Shown here: positions 39,363 through 45,781 of the stretch, piece by piece
Position numbering within the stretch: position 1 is the first letter of the stretch
How the letters are laid out: each line of letters opens with the position of its first letter
Source: a virus
Length of the DNA stretch: 47,678 nucleotides
Virus record (IMG/VR): IMGVR_UViG_3300046804_002270
Location: 1 to 47,678 of that record
Reading direction: 5' to 3' (one strand)
Position numbers and translations under genes: made by a program
The notes under the pieces: model-generated
Databases searched by the model: none
What the model was told of the DNA's origin: nothing
Seen by the model: only the letters and a program-made list of their open reading frames with translations

Positions 39363-40469
39363 ATGAACAGAAAGCACATTGATCAAGCCCTCGGCGCACT
39401 AGCAGACGCACTATACAGTGAAGAATTTTCTACGTCTGATCCATTAGTTTTTATAGAAAAATTGCCAAACCAATCCCTTAGTGGGGATCTTATCAAGGGC
39501 GGCAAAATTACAAAATTCAGCAGTGCCGGTATAACAGATAATTCAACTTCAGAACAATTAATCATAACCAATGATGCTGTTTCAGTCAAAGCATTAAGGG
39601 CAGATATTGTAAAAGGCAATCTAGTTGTTGACGGCGATGTTACTGCTAAAACTATCAATGTAGATACACTGAATGTAAAAGAAATCAAATCAGATATTAA
39701 AATTGAAAAAGATTCTTCTATTACATTTACAGGAACTGTTTACAGCAAGGGTTTAATTTGGTCTGCAAAAGACTACAACAAACAGTTCGTATTCAATTCA
39801 AATCCAGATCGATTCTTTTCATCTGAAATTATTGATCTCAACAGAGATAGATATTTCAGCATCAATGGATCAAAAGTTCTAGGAGAAGATGAACTAGGGC
39901 CAACTGTAACAAAAAGTAACCTTCGCGAAGTAGGAAATCTAAAAGGACTGTTAGTAGACGGTGATGTAAGAATCAACCAATACCTATTCTATAATTCAAC
40001 CATGGATCGATTAGGTCTTGGAACAGATATGCCTCATGCTGCATTAAGCGTTGCTGAGATGGGCATTGAAGTTATGCTTGGCACTGACGACGATCTCAAG
40101 GGCATGGTTGGTACATTTGCACCTGTTGATTTCAATATTGTAACTGATAATACTTCACGCATTTCTGTGAGTGCCTCCGGTAATATAATTTTAGGCAATG
40201 CAGGAAAGGTTGTTTCTGTTGCTGGAAAACTAGGCGTTGGTGTTAAGAATGTTGATCCTAACGTAGATCTTCATGTTGCTGGCGCTGTGAGATTAAACAA
40301 TCATTTACAGATGTTTGCTCCATCTGCTCCAACAGAAGGTGTGTTTACAGTAGGAGACATTGTTTGGAATTCAGAACCTAGAAATGGAAAATTTGTAGGT
40401 TGGGTATGCGTAGATGCTGGATCTCCAGGTACATGGTGCGCTTTTGGTGAAATAAAAGATAGGAAGTAA
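39363..40469 (+). CDS. tail-fibre-like virion protein
   Basis: A 368-residue structural protein with a helical N-terminus (HIDQALGALADALYSEEF) followed by regular beta repeats (VVDGDVTAKTINVDTLNVK, LLVDGDVRINQYLFYN, GNIILGNAGKVVSV) and an ending (GDIVWNSEPRNG, WVCVDAGSPGTWCAFG) typical of phage fibre tips. The ATG at 39363 is chosen because the late box and terminator lie just upstream; a TTG at 39342 inside the promoter region is less likely. It is followed after 2 nt by a glycosyltransferase-like gene. Confidence 0.82.
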   Translation: MNRKHIDQALGALADALYSEEFSTSDPLVFIEKLPNQSLSGDLIKGGKITKFSSAGITDNSTSEQLIITNDAVSVKALRADIVKGNLVVDGDVTAKTINVDTLNVKEIKSDIKIEKDSSITFTGTVYSKGLIWSAKDYNKQFVFNSNPDRFFSSEIIDLNRDRYFSINGSKVLGEDELGPTVTKSNLREVGNLKGLLVDGDVRINQYLFYNSTMDRLGLGTDMPHAALSVAEMGIEVMLGTDDDLKGMVGTFAPVDFNIVTDNTSRISVSASGNIILGNAGKVVSVAGKLGVGVKNVDPNVDLHVAGAVRLNNHLQMFAPSAPTEGVFTVGDIVWNSEPRNGKFVGWVCVDAGSPGTWCAFGEIKDRK

Positions 40470-40471
40470 TC

Positions 40472-41080
40472 GTGGGCAACACTGCCCTAGTTCTCGGTAA
40501 CGGTGAAAGCCGTCGTTCTGTAAATCTAAATCAATTCAATTACAATGTTCTTTTAGGATGCAATGCTGTGCATCGTGACATTTCTGTCGACTACATTGTA
40601 TGTGGTGATAAAAGAACTGTTGAAGAAGCTGTTCAATCCAACGTTAAAAATATCTACACCAGACCAGAATGGGCTGAAAAATTCAACGTCAACACACTTC
40701 CAGAATTACCCTATGTAGGATCTGACAGAATAGATCAACCCAAACATTGGGGCAGTGGCGCATACGCAGTTTTATTGGCCACTACTATGGCAGATAAAAT
40801 TATGCTTCTTGGATTCGACTTATACGGCATAGATACTTACAGACACAATAACAGTCTTACGGTGCGCCAATTAAAAACTCCACAGGTAAACAATATCTAT
40901 AAAGGTACAAGAAACTATTCTTCAACCGACACTGAAGCTGTAGATTACTCATATTGGATATATCAACTAGGAAAAATTTTCGAATGTTTTCCAAATATAG
41001 AATTTACTATAATCAATAAACCCGAATGGAAAATGCCAAACGAATGGCAAAAAAATAATGTAGAATTTCTTGCATTATAA
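40472..41080 (+). CDS. possible glycosyltransferase/DUF115-like protein
   Basis: A 202-residue protein starting with GTG at 40472 (AGGAAG upstream). It begins ALVLGNGESRRSV, a nucleotide-binding-type Gly turn, followed by VDYIVCGDKRTV, WGSGAYAVLLA and IMLLGFDLYG. These match the phage group related to DUF115/MptE-like or sialyltransferase-like proteins that begin LVLGNGxS. The precise reaction cannot be assigned. It lies next to a fibre gene, suggesting a link to surface or fibre sugars. The stop lies in a TATAAATA late box. Confidence 0.55.
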   Translation: MGNTALVLGNGESRRSVNLNQFNYNVLLGCNAVHRDISVDYIVCGDKRTVEEAVQSNVKNIYTRPEWAEKFNVNTLPELPYVGSDRIDQPKHWGSGAYAVLLATTMADKIMLLGFDLYGIDTYRHNNSLTVRQLKTPQVNNIYKGTRNYSSTDTEAVDYSYWIYQLGKIFECFPNIEFTIINKPEWKMPNEWQKNNVEFLAL

Positions 41081-41098
41081 ATACTAAGGTAATATAAT
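41070..41098 (+). promoter_or_regulatory. overlapping early and late promoters
   Basis: TTGCAT (41070-41075), 17-bp spacer, TATAAT (41093-41098) gives a sigma-70-type promoter. A full T4-late TATAAATA lies at 41076-41083 inside its spacer. Both point toward the queD-like gene. Confidence 0.6.
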
Positions 41099-41132
41099 AT
41101 TACAATAGACACACAGTAGCACAGAGGACTTT

Positions 41133-41249
41133 ATGGCATCATCCCTCTTTAAACATTCTGCAGTCATCAAACTTGCTACCTATATAAAGGAGACTAGAGA
41201 TGGCAAAATTTTACTCAACAAAAACTTACGGCAACGACAGAGGTCTTAG
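41133..41249 (+). CDS. possible 38-residue leader peptide
   Basis: ATG at 41133 after AGAGGA; the frame runs to a TAG at 41247-41249, overlapping the queD-like start by 50 nt. Basic (SLFKHSAVIKLATYIKE, ending QRQRS). Coding evidence is weak: only the ribosome site and position. It may be a translational leader that affects queD expression, or chance. The rest of 41084-41199 holds only promoter and ribosome-site signals. Confidence 0.3.
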   Translation: MASSLFKHSAVIKLATYIKETRDGKILLNKNLRQRQRS

Positions 41250-41685
41250 TTGCTGCTTCAGACAATGGCGTGCCACACACAGTCATTGCTCAACACTACA
41301 CGGTTATTCAATCGGCATTAAACTTGTATTCGAATGTGATACATTGGATGACAAGAATTGGTGCATGGACTTTGGCGGACTCAAAGAATTCAAAGCATGG
41401 GCAGATCACATGTTTGATCACACTTTGGTAATCGCTGAAGACGATCCTCATTTAGAAGTATTCAAACAACTAAACGAAATCAAAGGTGGATTTAACGACA
41501 GTGGAGTGTGCGACCTACGCATTGTTCCTGCTGTGGGCTGTGAAATGTTCGCTAAACTTGCCTACGACAAGATGGCTGAACTTTTAGCAGGCGGTGATAT
41601 GCGCTACCCAATTAACCCAAGTGTGCGTGTTAAGAGTGTAGAAGTCTTTGAACATAATGCTAACTCAGCAACATACGAAGGCTAA
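41200..41685 (+). CDS. queD: 6-pyruvoyl-tetrahydropterin synthase / QueD-like protein
   Basis: A 161-residue protein of the QueD/PTPS fold common in marine phages. Zinc-region residues: THSHCSTLHGYS (H27, H29, C30, H34), then DHTLVI and a C-terminal VEVFEHNANSATY. Cellular QueD has HGH; here the second His is Tyr (HGY), so metal ligation may use the extra His residues in THSH instead. The cellular enzyme makes 6-carboxy-tetrahydropterin for 7-deazaguanine synthesis. A strong AAAGGAGA ribosome site precedes the ATG. A QueC-like PP-loop gene is far away at 12308. Confidence 0.85.
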   Translation: MAKFYSTKTYGNDRGLSCCFRQWRATHSHCSTLHGYSIGIKLVFECDTLDDKNWCMDFGGLKEFKAWADHMFDHTLVIAEDDPHLEVFKQLNEIKGGFNDSGVCDLRIVPAVGCEMFAKLAYDKMAELLAGGDMRYPINPSVRVKSVEVFEHNANSATYEG

Positions 41686-41843
41686 TGAAACGACTATGGC
41701 GGCTTTGGGCTAAAGCCCTTGGAGAAAAAACAGGTGCTACAGACAGCGAAGCTGATCAAATAGCACTTGTTCGAACCGCCATTGTTCTAACTTACATTAT
41801 CACAAATATTTTTATTATTGCTGGAGTAATACGACATTGGTAA
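41685..41843 (+). CDS. 52-residue single-pass membrane protein
   Basis: Begins at the last base of the queD-like stop (TAATG). The N-terminus is basic and Trp-rich (KRLWRLWAKALGEK), followed by an acidic stretch and one membrane helix (IVLTYIITNIFIIAGVI), ending RHW. A conserved small protein of marine T4-like phages, function unknown. The next gene begins inside its last codons. Confidence 0.7.
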   Translation: MKRLWRLWAKALGEKTGATDSEADQIALVRTAIVLTYIITNIFIIAGVIRHW

Positions 41844-42532
41844 CTGTTCTTTGTGTTCGCTTCGGTAACAAATACGGAAAAGATTATGTTGAGAAACTGA
41901 GAAATATGGTTTCAAGGCATTTGACATTGCCGTATGAATTTGTCTGCCTTACAGACGATCCAACGCCTATAGACGGTGTTAGACTGATAGTTCAACCTAA
42001 TGCCGGATATGCTAAAGGCTGGTGGCACAAAGTACACATGTTTGATCCTGGGCTTCCAATGACGGGCAGAATACTGTATCTCGATCTAGATGTTATTATC
42101 TGCAATAACATAAACAAATTGGTTCAGGATCGCACCATACATGAGTTTTATGGTATTAGAGATTTCAACAGAAAGTTTCATGCCAATTGGAATATGTTAA
42201 ACAGTTCTGTGCTAAGTTGGGAGAAAGGTTATCATCCTGATGTATGGACTGTGTTTCAAACTAATCCTCACAAAGCACAAAAACTACACGGAGATCAAGA
42301 TTGGATTTGGCAGGTAGCTAAAAGCAGAATTAAATTTTGGCCCGACGAATACATTATGAGCTACAAATGGGAACTCCGTGAACGTAGCGAAATTGAAAGA
42401 GGAAACGGGTTGATAAGATTTAAAACCATACGCAATCCTATCATTCCAAAAGAATGTTGTATCGCAGTATTCCACGGAGATCCTAATCCACACGATGTTC
42501 AAGACCCTTTTGTTATTGACAACTGGCGCTAA
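41837..42532 (+). CDS. GT-A-fold glycosyltransferase
   Basis: A 231-residue protein with TTG start at 41837 overlapping the previous stop. Features: VTVLCVRFGNKYG (first strand and turn), PYEFVCLTDDP, and RILYLDLDVIICNNI with the DxD metal motif (DLD). HGDQDWIWQVA and a late AVFHGDPNPHD resemble the end of GT8-like folds. It probably transfers a sugar from a nucleotide sugar; the acceptor may be fibre or host surface. The end overlaps the promoter at 42516. Confidence 0.78.
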   Translation: MVTVLCVRFGNKYGKDYVEKLRNMVSRHLTLPYEFVCLTDDPTPIDGVRLIVQPNAGYAKGWWHKVHMFDPGLPMTGRILYLDLDVIICNNINKLVQDRTIHEFYGIRDFNRKFHANWNMLNSSVLSWEKGYHPDVWTVFQTNPHKAQKLHGDQDWIWQVAKSRIKFWPDEYIMSYKWELRERSEIERGNGLIRFKTIRNPIIPKECCIAVFHGDPNPHDVQDPFVIDNWR

Positions 42533-42544
42533 CGATGTTATAAT
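42516..42544 (+). promoter_or_regulatory. perfect sigma-70 promoter, leaderless geometry
   Basis: TTGACA at 42516-42521, 17-bp spacer, TATAAT at 42539-42544, then AGTAAC and the ATG at 42551. The start codon lies six bases after the -10, where transcription should begin. Confidence 0.82.
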
Positions 42545-42550
42545 AGTAAC

Positions 42551-42745
42551 ATGGATCGCATACAAGAATTGTTAGACAAAGAGGCGCAACTATCAAACTC
42601 TGGTCAGAATAACGAATTTCGTTGGCTAATCCATACTGAAATTAAACAACTACGTGGTCACGAAAGTCCTACTTGTTGGGGCGAAGATGACTGTTCAACT
42701 AATATATTAATGCGCTGTCCGTGGAGAATTGACTGTGGTAACTAA
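42551..42745 (+). CDS. 64-residue Cys-containing protein, probably leaderless mRNA
   Basis: Helical N-terminus (RIQELLDKEAQLSNSG) and a C-terminus with Cys residues (PTCWGEDDCS, MRCPWRIDCG) that might bind zinc. No family recognised. The -10 box ends six bases before the ATG and there is no ribosome site. It overlaps the uvsE-like gene by 11 nt, and the two probably share a transcript. Confidence 0.65.
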   Translation: MDRIQELLDKEAQLSNSGQNNEFRWLIHTEIKQLRGHESPTCWGEDDCSTNILMRCPWRIDCGN

Positions 42746-43763
42746 AAAAATTGGCTTCGCCTGCAAGTGGATTGATGGCCCTAGCCAAATTGATGGCATT
42801 AAACAAAAAGACAACTGTAAACAATATAATACTGGTAGTACCACTGTTGCTTGGTTAAATAGACAAACAACAGAAGTGGCAGAACAACGACTGTGGGACC
42901 TCATGGTAGGTAACATAGAATCTGCCCGTAAACTTGTTGAAAAGGTAGGTAGCTTAAATGAAGATCTTAGAATGGTACGACTCAGTAGCGATATCCTTCC
43001 TGTCTATACTGAGCCTACTTGGGGCCGGTTTTGGCGGAATCCCGATGTACGGGCTTATTGCGAAAGAGCATTTCTCACCGTTGGCGATATGGCTCGCCAG
43101 AATAATGTTAGGCTTAGTTTTCATCCTGGGCAGTTTTGCGTTCTGGCATCTGAGTCGGACGATATCGTTAACCGCTCAATAGAGGAGTTCGAATATCATG
43201 TGGACATGGCTCGCTGGATGGGATTTGGCAAAACGTTTCAAGACTTTAAAATCAACGTTCATATCGCGGGTCGACGAGGCCCCAATGGAATACGTGCTGC
43301 GCTGGCTCGAATGACACCCGAAGCACGTAACACACTAACAATCGAAAACGACGAAATGACTTGGGGCATCGAAGACAGCATTGAGCTAGTCAATGACTGT
43401 GCCTTAGTCCTTGACATACATCATCATTGGGTTAAAACTGGAGAATATATTGAAGCAACTGACGACCGTGTTAAAAGGGTTATTGATAGTTGGCGTGGTG
43501 TTCGCCCTGTGTTACATTATAGTGTTTCACGGGAAGACATTATTGCTGGCCATGCCACAGACACCTTACCCTCCCTTGATGCGTTGATAGAAAGTGGATA
43601 TAAAAAAGCAAAACTCAGGGCTCATTCAAACTTCTACTGGAATACAGCAGTGAATGAATGGGCACTGAGTTTTAGAGATTCGCACGATATCATGTGCGAA
43701 AGCAAGGCTAAGAATCTAGCCAGTTTTGCTCTTTACGAGCAGGCATTACACCTTGGGTTGTGA
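42735..43763 (+). CDS. uvsE: UV-damage endonuclease (UVDE/UvsE-type)
   Basis: A 342-residue TIM-barrel protein of the UVDE family: MVRLSSDILPVYTEPT, RLSFHPGQFCVL, INVHIAGRRG, LTIENDEMTWG and LVLDIHHHWV hold the metal-binding His and Glu residues, and LRAHSNFYWN follows. It nicks DNA 5' to UV photoproducts. Two possible starts exist: TTG at 42729 and GTG at 42735. I choose the GTG because the GGAG at 42723-42726 is eight bases from it and only two from the TTG. It is common in marine phages. Confidence 0.9.
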   Translation: MVTKKIGFACKWIDGPSQIDGIKQKDNCKQYNTGSTTVAWLNRQTTEVAEQRLWDLMVGNIESARKLVEKVGSLNEDLRMVRLSSDILPVYTEPTWGRFWRNPDVRAYCERAFLTVGDMARQNNVRLSFHPGQFCVLASESDDIVNRSIEEFEYHVDMARWMGFGKTFQDFKINVHIAGRRGPNGIRAALARMTPEARNTLTIENDEMTWGIEDSIELVNDCALVLDIHHHWVKTGEYIEATDDRVKRVIDSWRGVRPVLHYSVSREDIIAGHATDTLPSLDALIESGYKKAKLRAHSNFYWNTAVNEWALSFRDSHDIMCESKAKNLASFALYEQALHLGL

Positions 43764-43985
43764 TTTTGGTTTACGCGGACCTTTTTTACCTGCAGGTTTT
43801 GTACCAGCTGGTTTTTTAGGCGCAGTTTTTTTGGCAGGTTTAGCAACAGACTTAACAACGGCTTCAGTGGCTTTTTCTGCTACTGGAGTTGGTGCAGGTG
43901 CTGCTTCAACTTTGTATGGTGCAGCTTCAGGTTGAGTTGCTTCTGCCGGTTTAGAACCAAACAATTTTTTTAATAGATTTAACAT
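43746..43985 (-). CDS. Lys/Ala/Pro-rich basic protein
   Basis: A 79-residue protein starting at 43985 after AAGGAGG; an upstream in-frame ATG is rejected. Short helical head (LNLLKKLFGSKPAEAT), then a disordered tail of Ala, Pro and Lys (APAPTPVAEKATEAVV, PAKKTAPKKPAGTKPAGKKG). This composition is like the eukaryote-type histone H1 tail and bacterial AlgP-like proteins. DNA-binding is likely. A GTAAATA late box (44009-44015, minus) lies 23 bases upstream. Convergent overlap of 18 nt with uvsE. Confidence 0.68.
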   Translation of the reverse strand: MLNLLKKLFGSKPAEATQPEAAPYKVEAAPAPTPVAEKATEAVVKSVAKPAKKTAPKKPAGTKPAGKKGPRKPKSQPKV

Positions 43986-44008
43986 TGGGTAAATCCTCCT
44001 TGTGAGAG

Positions 44009-44036
44009 TATTTACTTCAATGAAGGATGTTAAATA
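44009..44036. promoter_or_regulatory. divergent late-type promoters
   Basis: GTAAATA on the minus strand (44009-44015) faces the basic-protein gene; TTAAATA on the plus strand (44030-44036) lies five bases before the ATG at 44042, predicting a leaderless sod transcript. Confidence 0.55.
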
Positions 44037-44041
44037 CAATT

Positions 44042-44611
44042 ATGAGTTACAATTTTATTAAATGGACGCAAAACGGTGTTTTAGAAGAATCAGCCGAATC
44101 CAACGAACTCACGTTGCTTAAACTGAAATATTCTAGAGCAGATTTAGATCCAGCGATCTCACAAGATACAATGGATTATCATTATGGTAAACTTGCTAAA
44201 GCATACGTGGACAGATATAATGCAGGCGAAGGCGATCCGGATTTTAATGAAGCTGGTGCGTTTTTGCACAACATACTATTCGCACAGTATATGATTCCAA
44301 AAAGCTCTAACGAACCAACTGGTGCATCAGATGATTTTATCAAAGAGCATTTTAAAACATTTAACGAGTTTAAAGAAGAATTCCTAAAAGTAGCAATGGG
44401 AATACAAGGTAGTGGATGGGTCTATCTTGCTAAAAATGGTATGATCAAAACCATTAAAAACCATCAAATAAAGAGCGACATAATACTGTTAATTGATTGG
44501 TGGGAACATGCCTGGGCCTTAGATTATCAAAGCGCCAAAGACAAATACCTAGAAAATCAATGGAAAATTATCGATTGGGCAGTAATTAACAATCGTTTAC
44601 AAGGAGAATAA
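44042..44611 (+). CDS. Fe/Mn superoxide dismutase-like protein
   Basis: A 189-residue protein. The SOD pattern is complete: LDPAISQDTMDYHYGKLAKAYVDR (first His), EAGAFLHNILFAQY (second His), GSGWVYLA, and IDWWEHAWALDYQSAKDKYL with the metal Asp and last His (DxWEHA). The motif spacing fits iron or manganese SOD. I use the ATG at 44042 because the TAAATA box is five bases upstream; another ATG at 44027 would add five residues. It may protect the phage's oxygen-sensitive radical-SAM and Fe enzymes (inference). Confidence 0.88.
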   Translation: MSYNFIKWTQNGVLEESAESNELTLLKLKYSRADLDPAISQDTMDYHYGKLAKAYVDRYNAGEGDPDFNEAGAFLHNILFAQYMIPKSSNEPTGASDDFIKEHFKTFNEFKEEFLKVAMGIQGSGWVYLAKNGMIKTIKNHQIKSDIILLIDWWEHAWALDYQSAKDKYLENQWKIIDWAVINNRLQGE

Positions 44612-44614
44612 ACT

Positions 44615-44728
44615 ATGATAACATCTATCATTTTAGTTTTAATTGGTTTAGTTATTGGTTGGAATACACCTCAACCAGAACTGGTAGCTAACCTAGTAGC
44701 AAAAGTAAAAGGTTTAGTTGGAAAATAA
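44615..44728 (+). CDS. 37-residue single-helix membrane peptide
   Basis: ATG at 44615 after AAGGAG (44601-44606). One hydrophobic segment (ITSIILVLIGLVIGW) and a short amphipathic tail (LVANLVAKVKGLVG). No family. It lies between sod and iscU with few spare bases, which supports it being real. Confidence 0.55.
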   Translation: MITSIILVLIGLVIGWNTPQPELVANLVAKVKGLVGK

Positions 44729-44731
44729 AAA

Positions 44732-45121
44732 ATGGCTTATTCTGACAAAGTAATCGATCATTACGAGAATCCTCGCAACGTTGGTAGCTTTGCCAAAGAT
44801 GAACCTAATGTCGGCACAGGTATGGTGGGAGCACCTGCCTGCGGCGACGTGATGAAATTACAAATCAAGGTTAACAACGAGGGTATAATTGAGGATGCAA
44901 AGTTTAAGACTTATGGTTGCGGTAGTGCTATTGCCAGTTCTAGTCTTGTTACAGAGTGGCTCAAGGGCAAGAACTTGGACGAGGCACAGTCCATCAAAAA
45001 CTCCGACATCGCTACTGAGCTTGCGTTACCGCCCGTTAAAATACACTGTAGCATCCTGGCGGAAGATGCTATCAAAGCAGCGGTAAGAGATTATAAACAG
45101 AAAAATGATCTCGTTAACTGA
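44732..45121 (+). CDS. iscU: IscU-type Fe-S cluster scaffold protein
   Basis: A 129-residue, full-length IscU. Cluster-binding residues are C37 (PACGD, with D39), C63 (YGCGSA) and C106 (KIHCSIL); the LPPVK motif at residues 99-103, recognised by the HscA chaperone, is intact. This suggests it works with the host Isc machinery (IscS, HscA/B). Overlaps iscA by 17 nt. A phage scaffold would raise cluster supply, which fits the nine radical-SAM enzymes of the island (inference). Confidence 0.96.
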   Translation: MAYSDKVIDHYENPRNVGSFAKDEPNVGTGMVGAPACGDVMKLQIKVNNEGIIEDAKFKTYGCGSAIASSSLVTEWLKGKNLDEAQSIKNSDIATELALPPVKIHCSILAEDAIKAAVRDYKQKNDLVN

Positions 45122-45425
45122 AACCGCAGCAAACAAAGTTAAATCGCAATTAGAACGCAGAGGCAAAGGTCTAGGGATTCGAGCTGGTGTTAAAACCACA
45201 GGCTGTAGCGGATTAGCCTATACCATCGAATTTGTAGATGTTCCAAACAGTGAAGATCTAAGTTTTGTAAGCTACGGCGTACATGTGTTTGTAGATCCAA
45301 AAAGTTTGGTATATCTAGATGGCGTAGAAATGGATTGGGTTCGCAATGGACTCAATGAAGGGTTTGATTTTAAAAACCCCAATGAAAAAGATCGCTGCGG
45401 CTGTGGCGAAAGTTTCCGAGTTTAA
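45105..45425 (+). CDS. iscA: IscA/ErpA-type A-type Fe-S carrier
   Basis: A 106-residue A-type carrier: [16 protein letters not shown] (C34) and DRCGCGESF (C98, C100) are the three conserved Cys residues. Likely takes clusters from IscU and delivers them to client enzymes. It starts within iscU, so the two are co-translated, and it ends 4 nt inside the convergent zinc-ribbon gene. Confidence 0.96.
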   Translation: MISLTETAANKVKSQLERRGKGLGIRAGVKTTGCSGLAYTIEFVDVPNSEDLSFVSYGVHVFVDPKSLVYLDGVEMDWVRNGLNEGFDFKNPNEKDRCGCGESFRV

Positions 45426-45709
45426 AATTTACCCACAGGTAAAGTAGTACTAGCAGGCAAATCCCAAATTCTCTTTTGTTCAACACCCTTGCGTTGAGCA
45501 AATCTTTTGGCATCACAATTAGAGCAAACATGAAAATAATTGTTGCTTAATCGCTTATGATCCATCTTTTTTAAATCTCTGCTGAATTCAGTTCCACAGT
45601 TGTCGCATCGCAATACAGCCACAGTCTTGAACCGTTCATAGGTATGGCTATTGCCAAGTTTGCTGGTTCTAGTATATTCTGTACGCTGTCTTAATGTTTT
45701 CAAGAACAT
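45422..45709 (-). CDS. zinc-ribbon protein
   Basis: A 95-residue basic protein with C-x2-C (LRCDNCGTE) and C-x2-C (HVCSNCDAK), a four-Cys zinc ribbon, and a DHKRLS between the Cys pairs. The layout resembles small phage zinc fingers sometimes related to HNH endonuclease zinc domains, but no HNH core is evident. A GTAAATA late box (45714-45720, minus) lies four bases before its ATG, so its mRNA is probably leaderless. Confidence 0.72.
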   Translation of the reverse strand: MFLKTLRQRTEYTRTSKLGNSHTYERFKTVAVLRCDNCGTEFSRDLKKMDHKRLSNNYFHVCSNCDAKRFAQRKGVEQKRIWDLPASTTLPVGKF

Positions 45710-45713
45710 TCTG

Positions 45714-45720
45714 TATTTAC
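45714..45720 (-). promoter_or_regulatory. late-type promoter, minus strand, leaderless geometry
   Basis: GTAAATA on the minus strand with only four bases before the ATG at 45709. It is part of a divergent region with the plus-strand CTAAATA at 45743. Confidence 0.5.
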
Positions 45721-45742
45721 ATTAGGCTTTTAAAATATTGGG

Positions 45743-45749
45743 CTAAATA
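45743..45749 (+). promoter_or_regulatory. late-type promoter
   Basis: CTAAATA 32 bases upstream of the ATG at 45782, with AGGA (about 45772) between. It serves the large virion gene. Confidence 0.5.
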
Positions 45750-45781
45750 TTAGACAGCAAGCATTAATCTTAGGATAAGTT

